Shown here one piece after another: positions 1 to 7,028 of a DNA stretch of 39,026 nt. The stretch's first letter is position 1. Every line of letters begins with the position of its first letter. Source of the DNA: F1-60-MAGs027 sp044344715 (GTDB lineage: Bacteria > Actinomycetota > Acidimicrobiia > Acidimicrobiales > Ilumatobacteraceae); NCBI GenBank assembly GCA_044344715.1, contig JBIJCI010000011.1, forward strand, positions 1 to 39,026. Direction: 5' to 3'. Both the position numbers and the translations under genes were made by a program. The notes under the pieces were generated by a model. That model made no database searches, had not been told where the DNA came from, and saw nothing but the letters and a program-made list of their open reading frames with translations.

Positions 1-16
1 GTCCACCTCACATCTC

Positions 17-66
17 GCGAAGCACACGCAAGCCCAGTGTTCACGGGGTTTTCTGCGAAGCCCACG
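17..66 (+). repeat. Two imperfect 12-bp direct repeats beside the tRNA-Val scar
   Basis: GCGAAGCACACG at 17-28 and GCGAAGCCCACG at 55-66 differ at one base and lie 38 bp apart, just upstream of the tRNA-Val 3' half. Short direct repeats flanking a tRNA core site can be arm-type integrase sites. That reading is inference, and two copies could arise by chance. No gene is visible in 1-87. Confidence 0.3.
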
Positions 67-87
67 ATGGCGCGCCGTTTCGATGTC

Positions 88-136
88 CTCCCTTACAAGG
101 AGAGGGTCGGGGGTTCGAGTCCCTCAGCGCCCACCA
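88..136 (+). other. Orphan 3' half of tRNA-Val(TAC), candidate attachment site
   Basis: The segment holds the 3' part of a valine tRNA gene. The anticodon loop is 92-98 with anticodon TAC at 94-96, the variable region is GGGTC (104-108), the T arm is 109-125 with TTCGAGT at 114-120, the 3' acceptor strand is AGCGCCC (126-132), and CCA is encoded at 134-136. The 5' half is missing: nothing upstream pairs with the acceptor strand and there is no D arm. In the anticodon stem, C87 faces A103, so the match to a native tRNA stops at about base 88. A block of about 49 bp from anticodon stem to CCA is the usual footprint of tRNA-targeting tyrosine integrases. The element would lie left of base 88. 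A misassembly at the contig edge is the main alternative. Confidence 0.72.
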
Positions 137-601
137 TCAGTTGCGCGAGGCGTAGCCGAAGGCCAGCGACGTGGCCACCGCCAGCCAGCCCAGGTAAATG
201 ACGAGCGCGGTGCCGACCGGTGCCGATGCCCGCACTGCGATCACCACGAGCGGCACGGTGAGCAGGGTTGCCGCAGCGAGGGCGAATCCCGACGCACGCA
301 ACTCGTGCGGAACGTAGAAGAGCCAGGCCCAGACGAGTGCCGCGACGATGCTCAGTGCGAGGCAGGTGATCCATGCGATCTGCTCGTTGCGGGGACTACG
401 ACCTGCAACCAGCCAACCGGCAACACCGAGCATCACGAAGTTGTACGGCCAGATGAGGCCGAATACCACGTCCGGCGGTTGCCACGGTGGTCGCGTCAGC
501 GAGCGGTACCAGCCGGCGTCGGATGACACCCATCGACCGGCCCCGATTGCGTACACCACGACCAGCGCGATGCTCACCACACCGACCGTCGCGCGGGTCA
601 T
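137..601 (-). CDS. tspO: TspO/MBR family tryptophan-rich sensory protein
   Basis: The product is 154 aa, the usual length for bacterial TspO, with five predicted membrane helices. The family signature is present: a PPWQPPD loop after helix 1, a Trp-rich helix 2 (LIWPYN), WAWLFY near the middle and a final helix ending LGWLAVATSLAFGY. TspO proteins bind porphyrins and related ligands and act in oxidative or light-stress responses; the ligand here cannot be read from sequence. The ATG is preceded by AGAAGGA, and the upstream monooxygenase stop codon lies 5 bp away, so the gene is probably translated from the end of that transcript. The stop codon abuts the tRNA-Val scar. Confidence 0.85.
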   Translation of the reverse strand: MTRATVGVVSIALVVVYAIGAGRWVSSDAGWYRSLTRPPWQPPDVVFGLIWPYNFVMLGVAGWLVAGRSPRNEQIAWITCLALSIVAALVWAWLFYVPHELRASGFALAAATLLTVPLVVIAVRASAPVGTALVIYLGWLAVATSLAFGYASRN

Positions 602-606
602 TCCTT

Positions 607-2100
607 CTACGAGGCGGCGGCGCCGGCGGCCGCACGTTCCGGATTGGTGAATTGCATGACGCCGTCATCGAGTCGTCCCTCGCGGAACATCTTCTTGTCC
701 TCGTCGTAATTCTGTGGATTGATCCACGGCTCACGATCGCCCTGGGTGGGCATGAGGTGCATGACCCGCTGCATGTAGCCCGATGAGAACCCGTCGATCC
801 ACGGTCGTCGGGGCATCGATTCTTCACCCGTCCGCAGTCTGGGGGTGCACTGGCGGGTTCCGGTGTCGCGCATGTGGTTGAGCAGACGGCAGACGTACGT
901 GCAGGTGAGGTCGGCGCGCAGCGTCCATGACGCATTGATGTAGCCGAAGCTCGTCGCCAGGTTCGGCACGTCGCTGTACGCCATTCCCTTGTAGGTGCGG
1001 GTCCGTGCGAAGTCCACCTCGTGTCCGTCGACGAGGATTTCCGCCTCGCCGAGCGACACCAGCTGTAGCCCCGTCGCAGTGACGATGACGTCGGCAGGCA
1101 GGTGCTCGCCCGAGCCCAGCAGTATTCCCGTCTCGGTGAACGTCTCGATCGTGTCGGTCACGACCGATGCGCGACCCGCGCGGATCGCGGCGAAGAAGTC
1201 GGAGTTCGGAACGAGGCACAACCGCTGGTCCCACGGGTTGTAGCGGGGGAGGAAGTGACGCTTGATCGGGTACTTCGAGCCGAGCTCCAGCTGTACGCCG
1301 CCGAGCAGGAGCATCTTGATCTGGTCGGGGCGTGTGCGGGTTCGCTTGTAGACGAGTTGTTGACGCCAGGTGTTCTTTGCACGCGTCACGTTGTACGCCA
1401 CCTGCGCAGGCAGGATCTTGCGCAGGAAGTTGGCGAGGGGGTCGCGGTCGGGTCGTGACACCATGTACGTGGGCGAGCGCTGCAGCATCGTCACGTGGGC
1501 GGCGCTACCGGCCATCGCCGGCACGATCGTGACCGCGGTGGCACCCGAGCCGATCACGACCACCCGCTTGTTCGAGTAGTCGAGGTCGGCCGGCCACTCC
1601 TGTGGATGCACGATGATGCCCCGGAACTTCTCGCGTCCCGGGAACTCGGGAAGGTAACCCGCCTTGTACGAGTAGTAGCCCGCGCACATGAAGAGGTAGC
1701 CGCACTCGAACGTGCCCCGCGACCCGTCGCTCCGCTGGGTATGCACCGTCCAGGTGGCAGTGCTCGTCGACCATTCGGCACGAACTACCCGTTCGCCGAA
1801 GCGCATGTGGCGCTCGAGGTCGTGCTCGGCGACGGTTTCCCTGAGGTACGCCATGATCGAGGGGCCGTCGGCGATCGATTTGTCGGCTTTCCACGGCTTG
1901 AACTCGTATCCCAACGTGTGCATGTCGCTATCCGAGCGAATACCGGGGTACTTGAAGAGGTCCCACGTGCCGCCGATGTCCTCGCGGCCCTCGAGGATTA
2001 CGAAACTGCGGTCCGGGGATCTCGAACGGAGATGGACGCCTGCGCCGATGCCCGAGATGCCCGCACCGACGACCACGACATCGAAGCGCTCGCCGGTCAT
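607..2100 (-). CDS. Flavin-containing Baeyer-Villiger-type monooxygenase (EthA-like)
   Basis: This 497-aa protein has two Rossmann motifs, GAGISG at 12-17 for FAD and GSGATA at 184-189 for NADPH, with GGTWD at 43-47. Between them is the Baeyer-Villiger fingerprint FxGxxxHxxxWP at residues 159-170, ending H165 and W169-P170. The family inserts oxygen into ketones, or oxidises thioether and thioamide sulfur as in mycobacterial EthA, using NADPH and O2 through a C4a-peroxyflavin. The substrate is unknown. A TAGCCT hexamer 6 bp before the ATG suggests its own leaderless promoter, and tspO follows 5 bp downstream. The C-terminal 25 residues are Ala-rich and probably disordered. Confidence 0.88.
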   Translation of the reverse strand: MTGERFDVVVVGAGISGIGAGVHLRSRSPDRSFVILEGREDIGGTWDLFKYPGIRSDSDMHTLGYEFKPWKADKSIADGPSIMAYLRETVAEHDLERHMRFGERVVRAEWSTSTATWTVHTQRSDGSRGTFECGYLFMCAGYYSYKAGYLPEFPGREKFRGIIVHPQEWPADLDYSNKRVVVIGSGATAVTIVPAMAGSAAHVTMLQRSPTYMVSRPDRDPLANFLRKILPAQVAYNVTRAKNTWRQQLVYKRTRTRPDQIKMLLLGGVQLELGSKYPIKRHFLPRYNPWDQRLCLVPNSDFFAAIRAGRASVVTDTIETFTETGILLGSGEHLPADVIVTATGLQLVSLGEAEILVDGHEVDFARTRTYKGMAYSDVPNLATSFGYINASWTLRADLTCTYVCRLLNHMRDTGTRQCTPRLRTGEESMPRRPWIDGFSSGYMQRVMHLMPTQGDREPWINPQNYDEDKKMFREGRLDDGVMQFTNPERAAAGAAAS

Positions 2101-2106
2101 GCCGCA

Positions 2107-2112
2107 AGGCTA
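2107..2112 (-). promoter_or_regulatory. Candidate -10 element for the monooxygenase gene
   Basis: TAGCCT on the minus strand lies 6 nt before the ATG at 2100, which would give a leaderless or nearly leaderless mRNA. Confidence 0.5.
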
Positions 2113-2138
2113 GGTGGAGCGGCGGTATGCCTCGATGC

Positions 2139-3374
2139 TCAGGTGAGCAGGTGTACCGCCAGACGTTGCGTTTCGCTCCGAATCTCGGGAATGGCCGTGG
2201 ATTCCCAGAGCGTCCCGCGTCGGAGCGGACCGATGGCGTACAGGCCCCCGACGTGTCGGCCCCGTTGATCGACGATGCAGCCGGTGTCCGCGTCCGTCGC
2301 CACGCCCATACCGTGGGGGCCGGCAGCGATGATCCCCTCGGTGACCAGGCTCGCGAGGGGAGGGCGAGCGAGGAGTGCCGAGTCGTCGGGACCGGTGCAG
2401 AGTACGACCACGTCGAATGACCCCGACTCCGCCCGGGCACGTGCATCGCCACGTTCGACGACGATGAGCCCCGCCCGTCGGTGGTCGTCGAGCGACGATG
2501 CCACCGTTGCGGACATGCGGTGTCGGTGCACGTCCCAGTAGCGGCGGGCGTGCCGGAGGAACTGTGCTTGTTGCCGGGCGCTGAAGGCACGCCATACGCG
2601 GGGTGTCGCGGGGCGCAGTGCCGCGAACGCCGCGCGCCAGTCCGGCTGAGAGCGGATCCATCGTGAGGCGTCAACGGGCGAGGCGAACGTCGTAGGCGGC
2701 ACGGGGAGTTCACCAACCGGTGCGTGTACGGCGGGAAGCAGACCGTGCCGCGATACTCCGGTCACGCGTGCCCCGCGTCGAACGAGGGAGAGCGCAACGT
2801 CGACGAACGTGAGACCGGTGCCGATGCACAGCACACGGGTTCCCGTCGCGACCGAGTCGAGTACCCCCTCGCTCCACGGATCGGTGATCACCGGTGTGGT
2901 GGTGAGGTGGCGTAGCCACGCCGGTTCCGTCGGTTCGGCATTTCCAAGGGCGACGACCACCGAATCTGCAGCGAGCACCGTGCCGTCGCTGGCAGAGACA
3001 CGAAACGGTGCGATGGCAATCCGCTCGACAACGGCGCGCAGGTGGTGAACCCTCGCGACCGGGTTGCCCGATGAGACCGCAGAAAGTTCGCTGCGCAGGT
3101 ACTCCGCGTAGTTGCGGCGGGGAAGGAATGCGTCGGATGTCGTGCCGGCCCAGTCGACGAAGTGGTTCGGTGCATCGCCGTATGCCGACATGCCGGAGGC
3201 CGGAACGTTGAGGAGATGCGCGTCGTCCGTCGTGCCGTAGGCGACACCTTCACCGAGTCGTTCGCGCGGCTCTGCAATCGTGATGTGCGTTTCAGCCTTC
3301 GCCGAACGAGAAAGATGAATTGCGGCGAGCGTGCCGGCGGCGCCGCCGCCGACGATGACGATCCGACGCACCAT
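2139..3374 (-). CDS. FAD/NAD(P)-binding protein, COG4529/NAD_binding_9 type
   Basis: The protein is 411 aa. It opens with a beta strand and GGGAAG dinucleotide motif at about residues 8-13, then carries the family block GEGVAYGT...HLLNVPASGMS at about 41-62, typical of the COG4529 (HpyO-like) FAD/NAD(P) proteins. A second nucleotide-binding turn, GTGLTFVDVALSL, occurs near residue 165. These are predicted flavin oxidoreductases with mostly unknown substrates. The gene starts 12 bp after the DUF4395 stop codon, so the two are probably co-transcribed. The downstream monooxygenase appears to have its own promoter. No transmembrane segment or signal peptide is evident. Confidence 0.75.
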   Translation of the reverse strand: MVRRIVIVGGGAAGTLAAIHLSRSAKAETHITIAEPRERLGEGVAYGTTDDAHLLNVPASGMSAYGDAPNHFVDWAGTTSDAFLPRRNYAEYLRSELSAVSSGNPVARVHHLRAVVERIAIAPFRVSASDGTVLAADSVVVALGNAEPTEPAWLRHLTTTPVITDPWSEGVLDSVATGTRVLCIGTGLTFVDVALSLVRRGARVTGVSRHGLLPAVHAPVGELPVPPTTFASPVDASRWIRSQPDWRAAFAALRPATPRVWRAFSARQQAQFLRHARRYWDVHRHRMSATVASSLDDHRRAGLIVVERGDARARAESGSFDVVVLCTGPDDSALLARPPLASLVTEGIIAAGPHGMGVATDADTGCIVDQRGRHVGGLYAIGPLRRGTLWESTAIPEIRSETQRLAVHLLT

Positions 3375-3386
3375 GTCGCCCGGACG

Positions 3387-3878
3387 CTAGGCCCGGACCG
3401 ACGGCTCCAGCGAGAGGTTGTTGCACTGCTCGCACACCCGCTCGGGGATGATGCCCAGTCGCATGAGGAGGCGGAACATGATGCAGCCGAGGCACACGGC
3501 GAACACCGCCTCCAGGAATGCCGCGGCAGCCAGCGCTCCCGCGACGATTCGTGAGGCTGTCGGGAGGTCGAGCAGCCAGAGCATGCTCGCCGTCGCCGAG
3601 AAGACGAGACCGACGAACTGAGCGAAACGTTTCGGGGGACCGGCAACGAACCGGTGCTTCACCGTGAGACGGGGTGTGATCACCCTGGTGGCGATGAGTC
3701 CGAGCGGGCTGAACGCGGGTCCGGTCGTAACGCGGGCCAGGAAGCCCCAGGTCAGCGGCAGCAGTATCCATGCGAAGCCCGTCGATGCATAGGCGGCGCT
3801 CATGACCACGACACCCGCGGCGACCACGCGCGCCGATGTTTCGTTGACGGGATGCGGGAACGGGAAGCGTCGGGTCAT
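3387..3878 (-). CDS. DUF4395 family membrane protein
   Basis: The product is 163 aa. The N-terminal FPHPVNETSARVVAAG, a central GFLARVTTGPAFSPLG segment and VAGPPKRFAQ match the DUF4395 pattern as I recall it. About four hydrophobic helices are visible, followed by CLGC and a C-terminal CEQC, so paired cysteines lie on both sides of the last helix. DUF4395 genes in actinobacteria often sit near thioredoxin or rhodanese genes (recalled, not checked). A redox or sulfur link would fit the divergent TauE/persulfide-dioxygenase operon next door. The biochemical function is unknown. The start is supported by a TATCCT hexamer 8 bp upstream. Confidence 0.75.
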   Translation of the reverse strand: MTRRFPFPHPVNETSARVVAAGVVVMSAAYASTGFAWILLPLTWGFLARVTTGPAFSPLGLIATRVITPRLTVKHRFVAGPPKRFAQFVGLVFSATASMLWLLDLPTASRIVAGALAAAAFLEAVFAVCLGCIMFRLLMRLGIIPERVCEQCNNLSLEPSVRA

Positions 3879-3886
3879 GGGGTCTC

Positions 3887-3892
3887 AGGATA
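3887..3892 (-). promoter_or_regulatory. Candidate -10 element for the DUF4395 gene
   Basis: TATCCT on the minus strand lies 8 nt before the ATG at 3878. It shares an 83-bp divergent intergenic region with the TauE promoter. Confidence 0.5.
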
Positions 3893-3897
3893 GCGAA

Positions 3898-3909
3898 TTG
3901 TTGACACAA
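3898..3909. promoter_or_regulatory. Small palindrome in the divergent region, possible operator
   Basis: TTGT-TGAC-ACAA forms a 4-bp inverted repeat around TGAC, within about 10 bp of the DUF4395 -10 hexamer and upstream of the TauE start. It could be a regulator site for the divergent sulfur genes, but it is short and unsupported by a second copy. Confidence 0.2.
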
Positions 3910-3949
3910 CTGGTCGGCTTTCAAGCCATGCCGGGAGGACGGGACTTCG

Positions 3950-3955
3950 TAGGCT
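3950..3955 (+). promoter_or_regulatory. Candidate -10 element for the TauE operon
   Basis: TAGGCT lies 6 nt before the GTG start at 3962, the spacing expected for a leaderless transcript. Confidence 0.5.
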
Positions 3956-3961
3956 CGCCAC

Positions 3962-4792
3962 GTGTCGGAGTTGTGGCGTGAGCTACTCATCGTCGGATTG
4001 GCCCTCTTCACGTCGACGATCGGTTCGATCGGCGGGCTGGGCGGAGCCATCCTGCTCGTGCCACTGCTCACGCTCGGCGACATGAACATCGCCGAGGCGG
4101 CCCCCCTCGGACTCGTGAGCGTCATCGCCGGCTCGGTTGCTGCTGGTCGGCGACAGACCGACGACGGCATCGTCAATCACCGTTTCGGCATCGTCACGGA
4201 ACTCGGGGCCACGTCCGGCGCGATCGTCGGAGTGCTCCTGGCAGGGGCGCTCTCGGACCGGGTGTTGACGCTCGTGCTGGCGGCAGTCGCATTGTTGGCG
4301 GGCGTCGGTGGGGCCTGGCGGCGCGGCGTTCGATGGAAGCCCGATCCCGCACTCGAGGTAGGCGACGTGGGGGAGCGTCATGGGTCGCTCGCTGGTGTCT
4401 ACCGCCTCGGTAATCAGGCGGTCCCGTACGCGCCGGCTCGGATGCCGCTCGGTGTCGCGTTGATGGCGGTGTCCGGCATCGTCACGGGATTGGCCGGCGT
4501 GGGTGGCGGATTCCTCAAGACCCCGCTCTCGAGCGAAGTCATGCGCCTGCCCGCGAAGGTGGCTGCGGGTACGAGCACCTTCACGATCGGGCTCACCGCC
4601 TCGACGGCCCTGTTGTTGATGGCGATCGATGGCCGGGTGAACGTCTCGGATGCTGCGCTCGTGGTGATCGGCGCGCTGGCGGGTGGGACCATCGGTTCCG
4701 GTCTTCAGCGCCGCATGTCGCCACCCGTCGTCCGACGGGCCACCGCAGCGCTGCTCGTCGTCATCGCCGTGATCCTGGTGCTCAGGGCGTGA
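3962..4792 (+). CDS. TauE/SafE family sulfite/organosulfur exporter
   Basis: This 276-aa integral membrane protein has about eight hydrophobic segments. The two family repeats are visible: an N-terminal STIGSIGGLGGAILLVPLL with EAAPLGLVSV, and a C-terminal GIVTGLAGVGGGFLKTPLL-like segment with KVAAGTSTFTIG. TauE/SafE proteins export sulfite, sulfonates or other sulfur anions. A dioxygenase-rhodanese gene two positions downstream produces or handles sulfite and thiosulfate, so this is probably its exporter. The GTG start fits the TAGGCT hexamer 6 bp upstream. Its stop codon overlaps the next start in a GTGA arrangement, indicating translational coupling. Confidence 0.85.
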   Translation: MSELWRELLIVGLALFTSTIGSIGGLGGAILLVPLLTLGDMNIAEAAPLGLVSVIAGSVAAGRRQTDDGIVNHRFGIVTELGATSGAIVGVLLAGALSDRVLTLVLAAVALLAGVGGAWRRGVRWKPDPALEVGDVGERHGSLAGVYRLGNQAVPYAPARMPLGVALMAVSGIVTGLAGVGGGFLKTPLSSEVMRLPAKVAAGTSTFTIGLTASTALLLMAIDGRVNVSDAALVVIGALAGGTIGSGLQRRMSPPVVRRATAALLVVIAVILVLRA

Positions 4793-5070
4793 ACGTCGCG
4801 GTGACATCCGGTGGTGCATTCACTCGCTGGACGGGTGTCGCTCTGGTTCTCGCCGCCGCAACGGCGATCCTCGGTACGGCAATTCGTGGTGACATCGGTC
4901 GCCTGTTCGATTCGGTGTCGCTGTTGCTGCTCGGCACGCTTCCTTCGTTGCGCGTCGTCGTGCTGGCGGTTCGTTGGGCACGGAATGGCGACCGCCGGTA
5001 TGCGAGTGCGGCGGTGGCGCTCGTATTCTTGATGGGGATCGGAGTCGTGGTGGTGGCGGTATGGCGTTGA
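4789..5070 (+). CDS. Small hydrophobic membrane protein, unknown function
   Basis: The product is 93 aa with three likely transmembrane segments: about residues 13-31, 41-62 (less hydrophobic) and 72-91. The loop sequence RWARNGDRRYAS before the last helix is positively charged. A DUF1634-like small membrane protein often accompanies TauE genes, and length and topology fit that idea, but I could not confirm the family. The gene is translationally coupled on both sides. Its GTG overlaps the tauE stop codon, and its stop codon lies inside the first codons of the dioxygenase gene. It may be an accessory subunit of the exporter. Confidence 0.7.
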   Translation: MNVAVTSGGAFTRWTGVALVLAAATAILGTAIRGDIGRLFDSVSLLLLGTLPSLRVVVLAVRWARNGDRRYASAAVALVFLMGIGVVVVAVWR

Positions 5071-6476
5071 TTCTCGAGCAGTACTACCTGGCCTGCCTCT
5101 CCCACGCCTCGTACCTCGTGGGCGACACGAACAGCGGACGAGCGGTCGTCGTCGATCCACAACGGGACGTCTCCCAGTACCTCGCCGACGCAAATCGCCA
5201 CGGGCTCAAGATCGAGCGGGTGATCGAGACGCACTTCCACGCCGACTTCCTGAGCGGCCACCTCGAACTGGCAGCCGCCACCGGCGCCATCATCTCGTAC
5301 GGCGCAGCCGCAACCGGACTCACCGATTTCATGATCGACCCGCTCACGAATGGTCAGCGACTGTCCTTGGGTGGAGTCGAGCTCGAGGTGTTGGAGACAC
5401 CCGGTCATACCCCCGAGTCGATCTGCATCGTCGTGAGACCGGACCCGGGGGCGATGCCCCATGCGGTGCTCACCGGCGACACGCTCTTCATCGGCGATGT
5501 CGGGCGCCCGGACCTGCTGTCGTCGTTCGGCCGCAGCCAGGAAGAGATGGCCCGCAGCCTGTATGCGTCGCTGCATGAACGTTTGCTCGTACTACCCGAC
5601 TCGACGAAGGTGTACCCGGCCCACGGTGCAGGCTCGGCTTGCGGCAAGAACCTCTCCACGGAGACCGTCTCCACGATCGGCGAGCAGAAGCGCACCAACT
5701 ATGCGCTCGCTCCGATGTCGGCCGACGAATTCGTCCGGATCGTCACTGAGGGTCAGGCCGCCGCCCCGCTGTACTTCTCCTTTGCCGCGCTGCGCAACCG
5801 CGAGGCGCGGGACCGGCTCGACGAGTCCGTGGCTCCGGCGTTGCTGGCGTGGGACGACTTCCGTCGCCATGCGGTTGACGGCGCGGTCATCGTCGACACG
5901 CGGGAGCCCGAGGAATTCGCGCGGGGACACCTGCGTGGTTCGCGCAACGTGGGGCTCAGTGGTCGCTTCGCCGAGTACGTCGGCGAAGTGGTGCGCCCCG
6001 GCGACGCGATCGTCCTCGTTTGTGCAGAGGGAACAGAGGACGAGGCACGGGTGCGGCTGGCTCGAATCGGGTACGACAAAGTCATTGGTGTGCTCGCTCT
6101 TCCCGAGAAGGCGATGCTCGAGCATCCGGACCAGGTGACGACGGCATCACGTCTCACCGTCGATCAACTGGTGTCGCGTCGCGACTCGATCGGGAACCTC
6201 ACCATCCTCGATGTTCGCGGGCCGGGCGAGGTTGCAGACGGGATGATCGACGGTGCGCAGCACGTGCAGCTCGCCACCCTTCTCGACCGAGCCTCGACAC
6301 TGGATCGGAGTGCTCCGACGGTGGTGTACTGCGCGGGAGGGTACCGATCCAGCATCGCGGCCAGCACGCTGCGCTCGCTCGGCTTCGACGATGTCTCCGA
6401 CGTCGTCGGTGGCTACGGGGCGTGGCGTTCGCACGGTGAGCGAACGGGTGCCCCGGCGCCGACCACCCGCAGCTAG
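5061..6476 (+). CDS. CstB-like persulfide dioxygenase with two rhodanese domains
   Basis: The 471-aa protein starts at an ATG overlapping the previous gene by 10 bp. Residues 1-215 form a metallo-beta-lactamase-fold persulfide dioxygenase with H58-x-H60-x-D62, H116, D140 and H188, plus C194 in a GSACG motif. Residues 265-345 are a first rhodanese-like domain without the classical active loop, though C321 is present. Residues 365-460 are a canonical rhodanese with loop CAGGYRS at 424-430. This order matches staphylococcal CstB, which converts glutathione, CoA or cysteine persulfides to thiosulfate in an Fe(II)- and O2-dependent reaction. An upstream TauE exporter also matches the cst operon. 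No sulfide:quinone reductase or CstR repressor gene is seen nearby. Confidence 0.88.
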   Translation: MALILEQYYLACLSHASYLVGDTNSGRAVVVDPQRDVSQYLADANRHGLKIERVIETHFHADFLSGHLELAAATGAIISYGAAATGLTDFMIDPLTNGQRLSLGGVELEVLETPGHTPESICIVVRPDPGAMPHAVLTGDTLFIGDVGRPDLLSSFGRSQEEMARSLYASLHERLLVLPDSTKVYPAHGAGSACGKNLSTETVSTIGEQKRTNYALAPMSADEFVRIVTEGQAAAPLYFSFAALRNREARDRLDESVAPALLAWDDFRRHAVDGAVIVDTREPEEFARGHLRGSRNVGLSGRFAEYVGEVVRPGDAIVLVCAEGTEDEARVRLARIGYDKVIGVLALPEKAMLEHPDQVTTASRLTVDQLVSRRDSIGNLTILDVRGPGEVADGMIDGAQHVQLATLLDRASTLDRSAPTVVYCAGGYRSSIAASTLRSLGFDDVSDVVGGYGAWRSHGERTGAPAPTTRS

Positions 6477-6479
6477 CGT
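6474..6479 (+). promoter_or_regulatory. Candidate -10 element for the FMN reductase gene
   Basis: TAGCGT overlaps the stop codon of the preceding gene and lies 8 nt before the ATG at 6488. Confidence 0.45.
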
Positions 6480-6487
6480 CGCGGCTC

Positions 6488-7024
6488 ATGTCACGGCACA
6501 TCATCGTCGTCTCGGGAAGCCTGCGAGCCGGATCCTTCACCACCGCCCTGTGCCGGGCGGTCATCGCTCGGATGGAGGGACGTACCGATGCCACCCACGT
6601 CATGCGCGACTACGTGCGCGAACTGCCGATCTACGACGGCGACCTCGACACCGACTCGCCTCCACGGGTGGTCGCCGACATGCGACGCGAACTCGGTGAA
6701 GCACACGCGGTCCTCATCGGTACGCCCGAGTACAACTACAACATCCCGGGTGGGTTGAAGAACTTCGTCGACTGGGCATCGCGACCGTTCGCCAAGCACA
6801 GCCTGATCGGTCGTCGAATCGGGGTGTTCGGATGCGCTCCCGGCGAGCGCGGGGGCAGGGCATCGGTGGAGTACCTACGCAACATGATCCCGTTGTTCGG
6901 AGCCACCCTCGTCGGCCCCGAGCTGCTGTTTCCGAGGATCAACACGCAGATTGCCGCCGATGGGACGGTCGACGCCGCGGTTCTCGATCCTCTGCTCGCG
7001 CTGGCCCGCGAACTCGCCGATTAG
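6488..7024 (+). CDS. NADPH-dependent FMN reductase family protein
   Basis: The product is 178 aa with a flavodoxin-like fold. The phosphate-binding turn GSLRAGSFT lies at about residues 9-17, and the isoalloxazine loop TPEYNYNIPGGLKNFVDW is typical of NAD(P)H:FMN/quinone/chromate reductases. Such enzymes supply reduced flavin or reduce quinones by two electrons. It may accept electrons for a partner elsewhere; nothing here fixes the substrate. The gene follows the dioxygenase by 11 bp but seems to have its own leaderless promoter. It converges on folE, whose stop codon lies 4 bp away. Confidence 0.85.
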   Translation: MSRHIIVVSGSLRAGSFTTALCRAVIARMEGRTDATHVMRDYVRELPIYDGDLDTDSPPRVVADMRRELGEAHAVLIGTPEYNYNIPGGLKNFVDWASRPFAKHSLIGRRIGVFGCAPGERGGRASVEYLRNMIPLFGATLVGPELLFPRINTQIAADGTVDAAVLDPLLALARELAD

Positions 7025-7028
7025 GGCG

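Noticed and set aside
61..136. A complete tRNA-Val gene at the left end
   Set aside because: The 26 bases before the anticodon stem have no D arm and do not pair with the 3' acceptor strand, so only the 3' half is real.
83..526. A forward reading frame starting in the tRNA scar and running through tspO
   Set aside because: It reads the antisense strand of a clear TspO gene and includes tRNA sequence; composition is Arg/Pro-rich as expected for a shadow frame.
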